Source: Lysobacterales bacterium
GTDB lineage: Bacteria > Pseudomonadota > Gammaproteobacteria > Xanthomonadales > Rhodanobacteraceae
Length of the DNA: 11,678 bases
Direction: 5' to 3'
Assembly (NCBI GenBank): GCA_013298265.1
Contig: JAAFHE010000052.1
Location: forward strand, 1 to 11,678
The position numbers were made by a program, and so were the translations under genes. Shown piece after piece: positions 1 through 5,954 of the stretch (the first letter of the stretch is position 1; every line of letters starts with the position of its first letter). The notes under the pieces are model-generated. The model was not told the DNA's origin. It did no database searches and saw only the letters and a list, made by a program, of their open reading frames with translations.

Positions 1-14
1 CGCTCTTCCGATCT
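1..14 (+). other. Residual Illumina Read 1 adapter (artefact)
   Basis: The first 14 bases, CGCTCTTCCGATCT, are identical to the 3' end of the Illumina Read 1 (P5 side) adapter. The first base C distinguishes it from the Read 2 adapter, which has TGCTCTTCCGATCT. The orientation is that of adapter followed by insert, as expected at an untrimmed contig end. Bases from 15 onward translate cleanly as UbiH on the minus strand, which supports a junction at 14/15. Any translation of the minus strand through these bases is artificial. Confidence 0.93.
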
Positions 15-287
15 CAGGGCACCGAATTCACCGGTGCGGCTGACATGGATGCGTTCGATCGGCGTGGTGTTGGCCGCGAGGTGCGGCCAGACGCCCAGCG
101 TCTGCAACGCCGTCGTGCTCGCGCGGGCCAGCGCGAGGTTGCGCTCGTCCGCCTTAGGGACGTCGCCGGCGCGGGGAACGGCGGCTTCCACGAGGGCTAC
201 GGAAAGACCACTGTGGTTCAGGGCGATGGCGAGGCTGCTGCCGACCAGGCCGCTACCAATCAGGACTACGTCGAAAACAGGTGTCAT
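15..287 (-). CDS. ubiH: 2-octaprenyl-6-methoxyphenol hydroxylase UbiH, N-terminal part (cut by contig end)
   Basis: This is the first 91 codons of a flavin monooxygenase that hydroxylates the ring of the ubiquinone precursor at the inner membrane. The start ATG is at 287-285. Residues 6-20 form a beta strand and Rossmann FAD-binding loop, with GSGLVG at 11-16 and the ribose-binding acidic residue in VALVEA (E34). DERNLALA at 48-55 and the stretch IERIHVSRTGEFGAL at 77-91 are typical of UbiH rather than of the related UbiF, UbiI or VisC proteins. The family is usually about 400 residues long, so roughly three quarters is missing beyond the contig edge. No strong Shine-Dalgarno sequence is visible. 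No minus-strand gene lies upstream within 700 bases, so ubiH may be the first gene of its transcript (inference). Confidence 0.9.
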
Positions 288-690
288 CGGCGGATGATAC
301 TGCTCTCGGAAACCTCCCAGGGATTCATGCGGCAAATTCCGATGCCGCGTCCGGAAATTCACCCGTTTCGGCAAGCACACCCTAAGGCAGATCTTTTCCT
401 CCGGGCGGTGGAAACGCGTGGCCAGCGCTGCTCCGGCTTTGTCGGCAAGGCGACCTGCAGCGTCCGGACCGCTGTCTTGACCGCGCTCCCGGGACCCGCA
501 TCCAGCTTCCGGTTCTTGCCACTGCCCGTCCTTCGTCCTGAGACCGGGGCCTTCGCTTCACGGGCACTACCCGGCTTCACAACTACTGCGCCATATCCAC
601 CATCCCCTCGGCCGGCTGCAGTGCGGCCCTGGTCTCGACGTCCTGCGCTGCGTTGTCCGCCCGGCGCACCCGCCACCCGGGGCGGCAAAT

Positions 691-720
691 CCTGGCACCC
701 TGCCGAAGCGGGCAGCCATG
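691..720. repeat. REP-like palindromic element
   Basis: CTGCC (700-704) and GGCAG (711-715) can pair around the loop GAAGCG. The setting, TGGCACC before and CCATGTC after, resembles the degenerate intergenic palindromes common in Xanthomonadales and other Proteobacteria, where a TGG...CC / GG...CATGAC pattern surrounds a GC-rich hairpin. Only one copy is in the window, so membership of a repeat family is inferred from general resemblance. Confidence 0.35.
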
Positions 721-748
721 TCAAAAAGTCCCAAAAACATTTTCTATA

Positions 749-760
749 TCATGATCATGA
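749..760. promoter_or_regulatory. Perfect 12-base palindrome, possible operator
   Basis: TCATGATCATGA reads identically on both strands. It sits in the most AT-rich part (721-760) of an otherwise GC-rich intergenic region, 238 bases upstream of the TonB receptor start and 461 bases upstream of ubiH. Dyad symmetry in an AT-rich window between divergent genes is typical of a repressor or activator site. It does not match the Fur-box consensus as I know it, and the binding protein is unknown. Confidence 0.3.
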
Positions 761-882
761 CAACCAGAAACCACGGATGGCTCGGGCGCGGCGTCCACAC
801 CGGTGATCCAGTACGATCGCCGCGTCAGCGACCAAGCGATGGATGATCGCAAACTGGAGGCCAGCCCCGAGGGTCGACCACC

Positions 883-918
883 TTGTGTTGAAATAGCAAA
901 GGATGCGTATGGTAAATA
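883..918 (+). promoter_or_regulatory. Possible promoter of the TonB receptor gene
   Basis: A short AT-rich stretch carries TTGTGT (883-888) or TTGAAA (888-893) as possible -35 elements, and TATGGT (908-913) or TAAATA (913-918) as possible -10 elements. The spacings (19-20 bases) are longer than ideal. It would give a 5' untranslated leader of roughly 75-85 bases. It is the best sigma-70-like candidate I can see before the gene, but it is weak. Confidence 0.22.
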
Positions 919-987
919 TGTTCCCGAACAACGCCGCAACCAGGGAAGCGCGGCCACCGACAGCAACAACCGATTTCCGTCACTGCC

Positions 988-993
988 GAGGAG
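988..993 (+). promoter_or_regulatory. Ribosome binding site deciding the receptor start
   Basis: GAGGAG lies 5 bases before the ATG at 999. It supports initiation there rather than at an in-frame ATG at 903, which would add 32 non-conserved residues in front of an otherwise normal signal peptide. Confidence 0.75.
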
Positions 994-998
994 CGTCC

Positions 999-3377
999 AT
1001 GTCCCGCACACGTAACCTGACCATAGCCGTCGCCGCCGCCCTGGCGGCGCTGCCCGCCGCAGCCCAAGTCGCCGCCCAGGAAGCTGACTCGCTCGAAACC
1101 GTCATCGTGACAGGCACCCGCGTCACTGATCGCACAGTGGCCGAATCAGCGGCCCCTATCGATATCATCACGCCGGAAGCACTGGAGGCCACTGGAACGG
1201 GGGAGCTGGCAACGGCCCTGTCGCGCGTGCTGCCTTCACTGAATTTTCCGCGCCCAGCCGTTTCCGACGGCACCGACGCGGTCAAGCCCGCCCAGTTGCG
1301 CGGTCTGGCACCGGATCAGGTACTGGTGCTGGTCAACGGCAAGCGCCGGCACACAACGGCACTGATCAATCTCAACGACAGCCAGGGCCGCGGCTCTTCG
1401 CCGGTCGACCTCAACGCGATCCCGATCGCGTCGATCGCGCGCGTGGAAGTGCTCCGTGACGGCGCTTCCGCGCAGTACGGATCAGATGCCATCGCCGGTG
1501 TGGTCAACATCGTGCTCAAGGGCAGCGGCAACGGCGGCGGCCTCACCGCGCGCTACGGCCAGCACTCCGCCGGCGACGGCGGGCAATACCTGTTGTCGGG
1601 CGATGCGGGCTTCGACTTAGGCGAGCGTGGCTTCCTGCATCTGGCCGGCCAGGGCGGCCACAACGACCAGACCGACCGCGCCCGCCCATATATCGGCGCG
1701 CCGGGGCCTGCGGCACCGCCTTACGATCGCGTCGTACAGCGCTACGGCGATCCGGAGATAGACCAGGGAGCGGTGTCGTACAACGGCGAGTTCGGTCTCG
1801 GCGAGCGCGCCACGCTCTACGCGTTCGGTGCGGCCAGCAATCGCGACGTACTGTCCAACGGGTTCTTCCGTCCCGCCGGTGACCCGCGCAACATTCCGGC
1901 GATCTATCCAAATGGCTTTCTACCCAACATTAACAATGTTGCAAAAGACCGATCAACGGTCGCGGGACTGCGCGGCGGACTGGGGAACGGCTGGAACTAC
2001 GACCTCAGCTACAACTACGGCTACAACAAGCTCAGCTTCGACATCCGGAACACCCTCAACCGCAGTCTCGGGCCGACTTCGCCACGGCAGTTTTATGCCG
2101 GCAGCCTCGAAGTGACGCAGAACGTGGCCAACCTCGACTTCTCCAGACCGATCGAGGCTGGCTGGCTCAAGTACCCCATCACCTTCGCCTTCGGCGCGGA
2201 ATGGCGCGAGGAGAAGTTTAACCAGAGCCCGGGCGAACTCGGTTCGTACGTGGACGGCGATGGCCCCGTCAACACGCCACCGGGCGCACAGGTGTTCCCG
2301 GGCTTCAAGCCCGAAGATTCAGGTCATCACGATCGCAACAGCAGTTCACTCTACGCCGACCTCGATGCCGACCTCACCGACAGGTTCTCGGCCGCCGTTG
2401 CCGCGCGCCACGAGGACTACAGCGATTTCGGCACCACCACCTCGGGCAAGGTGTCGGCACGCTACGCCTTCACAGACGCCGTCGCGCTGCGCGGTACCGT
2501 GTCCAGCGGCTTCCGCGCACCCTCGCTACAGCAGCAGTACTTCCAGTCCACGGCAACGAACTTCATCGGCGGCGCGCCGTTCGACGTGCGCACGTTCGCG
2601 GTCGACAATTCGACGGCCATTGCGCTGGGTGCCGAACCGCTCAAGGCCGAGGAATCGAAGAACTACGGCCTGGGCCTGGTGCTGTCGCCGCTCGACGGAC
2701 TGTATGTGACGGTGGATGCCTACCGCATTGACATCGACGACCGCATCGTCCTGTCGGAAAACCTGATCGGCGCGACCGTCACCGCGTTTCTCCAGGCCCG
2801 CGGCATTTTCGGCGTCACCGGCGGCCGCTATTTCACCAACGCGATCGATACCAAGACCACAGGCGTGGACATCGTCGGCACATACAAATGGGTGTTGTCC
2901 TCGAGCGAAGTCGACTGGACCATCGGCTACAACTACTCCAAGACGACGATCGAGAAGATCGCTCCGAATCCGCCCGAACTGACCGCCGGCGGCCTCAACC
3001 TGCAGCGCATAGGCCGGGTAGAGCAAGGCCGTGTGACGGTTGGCGCACCGCGCGACAAGATCCTGCTGGGCTCAGTGTGGAAGACCGGCGACTGGAGCTT
3101 CTCCGGCACCGCCACGCGCTATGGCAAGTTCAGCGCGCTCAATGCGAATCCGGCACTGGACCAGACCTTCGGCGCGAAATGGACGGTCGACCTGGCGGCG
3201 GCGTACCAGCTCGATGCCTGGAGTTTTGCCCTCGGTGCCGACAACGTTTTCGACGCCTATCCGGACGAGTTCAACTTCGCCACCTCCAACGGCGGCCAGT
3301 TGGCTTACCCTCGCAATGCGCCGTTCGGCTTCAACGGTGCCTTCGTCTACGGCAAGGTCGGCTACCGCTGGGAGTGA
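999..3377 (+). CDS. TonB-dependent outer-membrane receptor, ligand unknown
   Basis: This 792-residue protein is an energised outer-membrane transporter for a scarce large nutrient. It has a signal peptide (residues 1 to about 22-27, basic start then an Ala/Leu-rich core), a TonB box-like LETVIVTG at 32-39, a plug domain at about 45-175 that ends with the typical VEVLRDG (149-155) and GVVNIVLK (167-174), and a beta barrel to the C-terminus. The barrel carries GFRAPSLQQQYF and DAYRIDIDDRIVLSENL, both common in this receptor group, and ends KVGYRWE, with Glu rather than the usual terminal Phe. There is no N-terminal STN signalling domain, so it is unlikely to be an anti-sigma-linked transducer. 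At about 790 residues it is longer than classical BtuB (about 600), so a cobalamin role, suggested only by the cob genes downstream, is unproven. A hairpin follows the stop, implying a separate transcript. Confidence 0.9.
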   Translation: MSRTRNLTIAVAAALAALPAAAQVAAQEADSLETVIVTGTRVTDRTVAESAAPIDIITPEALEATGTGELATALSRVLPSLNFPRPAVSDGTDAVKPAQLRGLAPDQVLVLVNGKRRHTTALINLNDSQGRGSSPVDLNAIPIASIARVEVLRDGASAQYGSDAIAGVVNIVLKGSGNGGGLTARYGQHSAGDGGQYLLSGDAGFDLGERGFLHLAGQGGHNDQTDRARPYIGAPGPAAPPYDRVVQRYGDPEIDQGAVSYNGEFGLGERATLYAFGAASNRDVLSNGFFRPAGDPRNIPAIYPNGFLPNINNVAKDRSTVAGLRGGLGNGWNYDLSYNYGYNKLSFDIRNTLNRSLGPTSPRQFYAGSLEVTQNVANLDFSRPIEAGWLKYPITFAFGAEWREEKFNQSPGELGSYVDGDGPVNTPPGAQVFPGFKPEDSGHHDRNSSSLYADLDADLTDRFSAAVAARHEDYSDFGTTTSGKVSARYAFTDAVALRGTVSSGFRAPSLQQQYFQSTATNFIGGAPFDVRTFAVDNSTAIALGAEPLKAEESKNYGLGLVLSPLDGLYVTVDAYRIDIDDRIVLSENLIGATVTAFLQARGIFGVTGGRYFTNAIDTKTTGVDIVGTYKWVLSSSEVDWTIGYNYSKTTIEKIAPNPPELTAGGLNLQRIGRVEQGRVTVGAPRDKILLGSVWKTGDWSFSGTATRYGKFSALNANPALDQTFGAKWTVDLAAAYQLDAWSFALGADNVFDAYPDEFNFATSNGGQLAYPRNAPFGFNGAFVYGKVGYRWE

Positions 3378-3393
3378 GCGACGCTGCTCACGT

Positions 3394-3414
3394 GCGCACC
3401 CGCCTCGGGTGCGC
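3394..3414 (+). terminator. Terminator-like hairpin after the TonB receptor gene
   Basis: GCGCACCCG (3394-3402) and CGGGTGCGC (3406-3414) pair perfectly over 9 bases around a CCT loop, starting 17 bases after the receptor stop codon. Only a weak T-run (GGTTTC) follows, so termination may be inefficient or the hairpin may mainly protect the 3' end of the transcript. Confidence 0.6.
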
Positions 3415-3610
3415 GCGGTTTCATGACAGCATGGCCAGAGATCTCACACACAGGCGTTCGCCGTCAGCCCGTAACGGCCGGAGACGAGTGTTACGTGAAG
3501 ATCTAGTGCGCCGACGCCGGGTTTCCCGACGGCAGGTCGGGGTGGCTGCAGGTGTCTGCTGGCGGATTCAATCCTGCGCCCGGCCCGCGGTCGCGGCATC
3601 GCAGCCGGCA

Positions 3611-3640
3611 GCGGCGCGGCGCAGCGCGGCGCGGCGCAGG
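3611..3640. repeat. Two tandem copies of a 15-base GC-only-like unit
   Basis: Bases 3611-3625 and 3626-3640 are the same 15-base unit, GCGGCGCGGCGCAG plus one variable base, matching at 14 of 15 positions. The unit contains only one non-G/C base. Such short GC-rich tandem repeats can change copy number by slippage. It lies 69 bases upstream of cobS. Confidence 0.6.
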
Positions 3641-3708
3641 ACCATTGCACATTTCCGCACCCGCACCGCATCGGATACGCTCGCCACTTCCCCGCCCCGC
3701 CCTGCCGC

Positions 3709-4464
3709 ATGAGCAACCCGCTGCGCCTGTTCGCCACCGCCGTGACGTTCCTGACGCGCCTGCCGTTCGCGCGCTTCAGTTACGCCGAACCGGCGCGGCT
3801 GGCGCAGGCGGCGCCGTATTTCGTGCTGGTCGGCGCGCTGGTTGCCGCGATCGCGGCCTTCGCGGCCTGGCTCAGCCTGCATCTGCTGCCGCCGACACTG
3901 GCGCCCTGGGTCGCGCTGGCCACGGCGATCATGCTGACCGGCGGCTTCCATGAAGACGGCCTGGCCGACACGGCTGACGGGCTCGGCGGCGGCTTCACGC
4001 GCGAACGCAAGCTCGAGATCATGCGTGACAGTCGCATCGGCAGCTACGCCGCGCTCGCATTGATTGCGGTGCTCGGCGGCAAATACCTCGCGCTGGCCAG
4101 CCTGTCCCCGTCGCAGCTATTCGTCGCGCTGTGGCTAGGCCACATCCTTGCACGCTGGAGCGTGCTGCCGCTGGCCGCGATGCTGGGCTATGCACGCGAC
4201 GGCCAGGCCGCGAACAAGCCGGTCGCCGACGGCATAGGCTGGACCCAGGTCGCTGCGGGCACGCTGCTCGTGTTCGTGCTGATCGCGCCGTTCGGCCGGC
4301 TTGCGCTGCTCGCGGCACTGATCAGCGCGGGCGTGGTCCTGCTGGCCGGCCTGTATTTCCGGGCCCAGCTCGGCGGTATCACCGGCGATACGCTGGGCGC
4401 GGCCAACCAGATCGTGGAACTCGCCTGCTATCTGGTTTGCGCGGGAGCCCAGCGATGGATCTGA
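3709..4464 (+). CDS. cobS: Adenosylcobinamide-GDP ribazoletransferase (cobalamin synthase) CobS
   Basis: The 251-residue inner-membrane enzyme joins adenosylcobinamide-GDP to alpha-ribazole (or its phosphate), the last assembly step of the cobalamin nucleotide loop. The length fits the family (about 250). The key acidic motif GGFHEDGLADTADG is at 78-91, followed by MRDSRIGSYA at 105-114 and the C-terminal GGITGDTLGA at 222-231; these acidic residues are thought to bind Mg2+. Hydrophobic segments at about 34-56, 64-77, 112-131, 134-158, 180-196 and 198-216 agree with a polytopic membrane protein. The start codon follows a C-rich leader without a Shine-Dalgarno sequence, but no better in-frame start is seen. 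Its stop overlaps the start of cobC by 10 bases, so the two are translationally coupled. CobT and CobU, its usual partners, are not in the window. Confidence 0.93.
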   Translation: MSNPLRLFATAVTFLTRLPFARFSYAEPARLAQAAPYFVLVGALVAAIAAFAAWLSLHLLPPTLAPWVALATAIMLTGGFHEDGLADTADGLGGGFTRERKLEIMRDSRIGSYAALALIAVLGGKYLALASLSPSQLFVALWLGHILARWSVLPLAAMLGYARDGQAANKPVADGIGWTQVAAGTLLVFVLIAPFGRLALLAALISAGVVLLAGLYFRAQLGGITGDTLGAANQIVELACYLVCAGAQRWI

Positions 4465-5063
4465 TTCTCATCCGGCACGGCGATTCCGAAGCGGCGCCGG
4501 GACTGTGCATCGGCCAGACCGACGTGGCGCTATCGAGCGCCGGCTTCCTCGCGATCCAGCGCCTTGCAGCGCACTGGCAGGGGGAGGCGCCGCGCTTCCT
4601 GTTCACGAGCGACCTGCGCCGCGCGCAGCAGTCGGCGCAGGTGTTCGCGGCGCGCTTTGCCATCGAGCCACTGGCCGATCCGCGCCTGCGCGAAGTGGAC
4701 CTGGGCGAATGGGACGGTCAACGCTGGGACGTGATCGCCAAGCATGACGCGGCGCGCTATCGCCACTGGGCCGACAACTGGGTGATCCAGGAAGCGCCCG
4801 GCGGCGAGAGTTTCAGCGACGTGATGCGGCGTACCGGCACGTGGCTCGCCGCGCTGCTCGGCTCGACCGGCGACAACGACGGCGTACTGGCCATGGCCCA
4901 CGCCGGCTCGATTCGCGCGCTGCTGTGCCATGCGCTGGGACTGCCGCCGGCGCGCGCCTTCGCGCTGCAGCTCGGATATGCGCGTGCAAGCCGCATCCGC
5001 TATCGCATGGGACAGTTTGAAGTAAGCTACACAAATGCCTCGCGCTTCGAGCAAGATCAGTAG
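4455..5063 (+). CDS. cobC: Alpha-ribazole phosphatase, histidine phosphatase superfamily (CobC-like)
   Basis: This is a 202-residue cytoplasmic phosphatase of the phosphoglycerate-mutase-like superfamily. The catalytic RHG is at residues 7-9 (H8 is the phosphate acceptor), with R55 in SDLRRAQQSA, the acidic pair in LREVDLGEWDG (E80, E85), GGES at 116-119 and the second histidine in MAHAGSIR (H149). Phosphatases of this clan are hard to assign by sequence alone, but the 10-base overlap with cobS makes dephosphorylation of alpha-ribazole 5'-phosphate or of adenosylcobalamin 5'-phosphate the likely role. GGGAG at 4443-4447, seven bases before the ATG and inside cobS, is a good ribosome binding site and decides the start. 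The alternative is a generic histidine phosphatase. Confidence 0.87.
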   Translation: MDLILIRHGDSEAAPGLCIGQTDVALSSAGFLAIQRLAAHWQGEAPRFLFTSDLRRAQQSAQVFAARFAIEPLADPRLREVDLGEWDGQRWDVIAKHDAARYRHWADNWVIQEAPGGESFSDVMRRTGTWLAALLGSTGDNDGVLAMAHAGSIRALLCHALGLPPARAFALQLGYARASRIRYRMGQFEVSYTNASRFEQDQ

Positions 5064-5182
5064 CTAAGGAAGTACTGAACAAGCCCTGGCAGTACCGCTC
5101 TTGTATTCAGCACCAGATCTCCACAACCCTGCCAAACGCATGCTACGCAGGCATTTGGCCGGCCCGGCCCGTAGGGCGTTCA

Positions 5183-5217
5183 GAGCGATCAGAACCTGCG
5201 GTTCTGGGCGATCGCTC
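5183..5217 (+). terminator. Long bulged hairpin after cobC
   Basis: GAGCGATC (5183-5190) pairs with GATCGCTC (5210-5217), and AGAACC (5191-5196) pairs with GGTTCT (5200-5205) around a TGC loop. A 4-base bulge GGGC separates the two helices, giving 14 pairs in all. It lies 120 bases after the cobC stop. No T-run follows, so I call it a possible terminator or RNA structural element only. Confidence 0.4.
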
Positions 5218-5221
5218 TTCA

Positions 5222-5240
5222 CCCCCTTGACTCAAGGGGG
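5222..5240 (+). terminator. GC-rich hairpin between cobC and pduO
   Basis: CCCCCTTG (5222-5229) and CAAGGGGG (5233-5240) pair perfectly around ACT, five bases after the end of the previous hairpin. There is no downstream T-run on the plus strand. Together the two hairpins could end the cobS-cobC transcript or fold within a leader of pduO. Confidence 0.4.
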
Positions 5241-5339
5241 CTCCAGAATCGAAAACCGACATTGACTTGTTCAGAGGCCTCTAGCGCCTACTGAATAATT
5301 TGAAACTTTTCCACAAAAAAATCCGACACAGAAGCTTCC

Positions 5340-5906
5340 ATGGGCAATCGACTTACCAAGATCTATACCCGCACCGGCGACGATGGCAGCACCGGGCTCG
5401 GCGACGGTTCACGCGTACGCAAGGATTCGGCGCGGGTCAACGCCTATGGCACCGTGGACGAACTCAACAGTGTCATCGGCATGCTGCTCGCCCAGGACAC
5501 CGGCGCGGACATCGCCGAGTGCCTGACCCAGATCCAGCACGACCTGTTCGACCTCGGCGGCGAGCTGTGCATACCGGGCATGGCGATGGTGTTCGACGCC
5601 GACATCGCGCGGCTTGAAGACGTGCTCGACCGCTTCAACGAAGACCTGCCGCCGCTCAAGGACTTCATCCTGCCCGGTGGCGGCATGGCCGCGTCGACCT
5701 GCCATCTCGCGCGCACCGTCTGCCGCCGCGCCGAGCGCGAAGTCGTCACTCTGGCCGCACACGAAAGCGTGCGCGCCGAGGCAACCCGCTATCTCAACCG
5801 CCTGTCCGACCTGCTGTTCGTGCTCGCCCGCGTGCTCGCGCGCCGCAGCGGCCACGGCGAAGTGCTGTGGCAGCACGAGCGGCGCAAGAAACCCGTCGGC
5901 ACCTGA
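5340..5906 (+). CDS. pduO: PduO-type ATP:cob(I)alamin adenosyltransferase
   Basis: This 188-residue cytoplasmic enzyme moves the 5'-deoxyadenosyl group of ATP to the cobalt of cob(I)alamin or cob(I)inamide, making coenzyme B12. The N-terminal ATP-binding motif is KIYTRTGDDGSTGLGDG (7-23), followed by the family hallmark VDELNSVIG (39-47), the helix containing RTVCRRAERE (125-134) and the C-terminal YLNRLSDLLFVLAR (151-164). Length matches the PduO/MMAB family and excludes the unrelated CobA/BtuR type. The start at 5340 follows an AT-rich leader with a modest AGAAG site. Its own promoter probably lies in 5260-5310, where TTGACT (5262-5267) and an AATAAT stretch are seen at non-ideal spacing. 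It fits with cobS and cobC as part of a cobalamin salvage or assembly group. Confidence 0.93.
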   Translation: MGNRLTKIYTRTGDDGSTGLGDGSRVRKDSARVNAYGTVDELNSVIGMLLAQDTGADIAECLTQIQHDLFDLGGELCIPGMAMVFDADIARLEDVLDRFNEDLPPLKDFILPGGGMAASTCHLARTVCRRAEREVVTLAAHESVRAEATRYLNRLSDLLFVLARVLARRSGHGEVLWQHERRKKPVGT

Positions 5907-5954
5907 CGCCGCCCGGTCGCGATGACGCCGCCGCAATCGCCACGGAATCCGCTC

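Larger units (their letters stand above)
288..998. other. Long intergenic region without a convincing gene
   Basis: About 710 bases separate the divergent ubiH and TonB receptor genes. The open frames on both strands encode arginine-, proline- and alanine-rich strings with no recognisable motif and no good ribosome binding site, so I treat them as non-coding. Visible structure: a 6-base-pair hairpin GCGGCA/TGCCGC at 329-348 just upstream of ubiH, a REP-like hairpin at 700-715, an AT-rich patch at 721-760 with a perfect 12-base palindrome, and an AT-rich stretch at 883-920 that may hold the receptor promoter. The region could be decayed coding sequence or a regulatory region. Base composition in 300-700 stays high in G+C. 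Confidence 0.6.
3378..3708. other. Intergenic region before cobS
   Basis: This is 331 bases with no recognisable gene. An ATG frame at 3423-3506 encodes 27 residues with no known motif and no clear ribosome binding site. Structures seen are the terminator-like hairpin at 3394-3414, an inverted repeat CGTAAC...GTTACG at about 3469-3495, a hairpin CCCGAC/GTCGGG at 3525-3541, and a 15-base tandem duplication at 3611-3640. I searched by eye for a cobalamin riboswitch and found only scattered partial resemblance. No Shine-Dalgarno sequence precedes cobS; the last 20 bases are cytosine-rich. Confidence 0.5.
5075..5274. repeat. Hairpin-rich block bounded by a 9-base inverted repeat (possible MITE remnant or structured RNA)
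   Basis: CTGAACAAG at 5075-5083 and CTTGTTCAG at 5266-5274 are exact inverted copies about 180 bases apart; an imperfect third arm, CTTGTATTCAG, is at 5100-5110. Between them are hairpins at 5131-5159 (9 positions, 1 mismatch), 5183-5217 (8 plus 6 base pairs) and 5222-5240 (8 base pairs). No open frame is evident. The block starts 11 bases after the cobC stop and ends 65 bases before pduO. A short non-autonomous insertion sequence remnant, or a leader or trailer RNA, would both fit. A 9-base inverted repeat within 200 bases can arise by chance, so this is tentative. Confidence 0.35.

Noticed and set aside
444..557. Possible cobalamin riboswitch (GCCACTG at 518-524, an AGACCGG stretch at 541-547, and GGCAAGGCGACCTGC at 444-458)
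   Set aside because: The pieces resemble conserved boxes of the riboswitch, but their order and spacing are wrong and the usual core around them is missing.
45..806. A 253-codon plus-strand frame at the left end
   Set aside because: Its first part is antisense to ubiH, and the remainder is Arg/Pro/Ala-rich sequence without motifs or a good ribosome binding site.
903..998. Upstream start for the TonB receptor at 903
   Set aside because: It adds 32 residues before a normal signal peptide, while GAGGAG at 988-993 supports the ATG at 999.
3423..3506. A 27-residue frame between the receptor and cobS
   Set aside because: It has no ribosome binding site, no motif and no supporting context; it overlaps an inverted repeat.
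3531..3547. GGCAGGTC...TGGCT, resembling an inverted B12 box, upstream of cobS
   Set aside because: It would belong to a minus-strand riboswitch reading towards the receptor gene's 3' end, has an insertion relative to the consensus, and lacks the remaining conserved elements.
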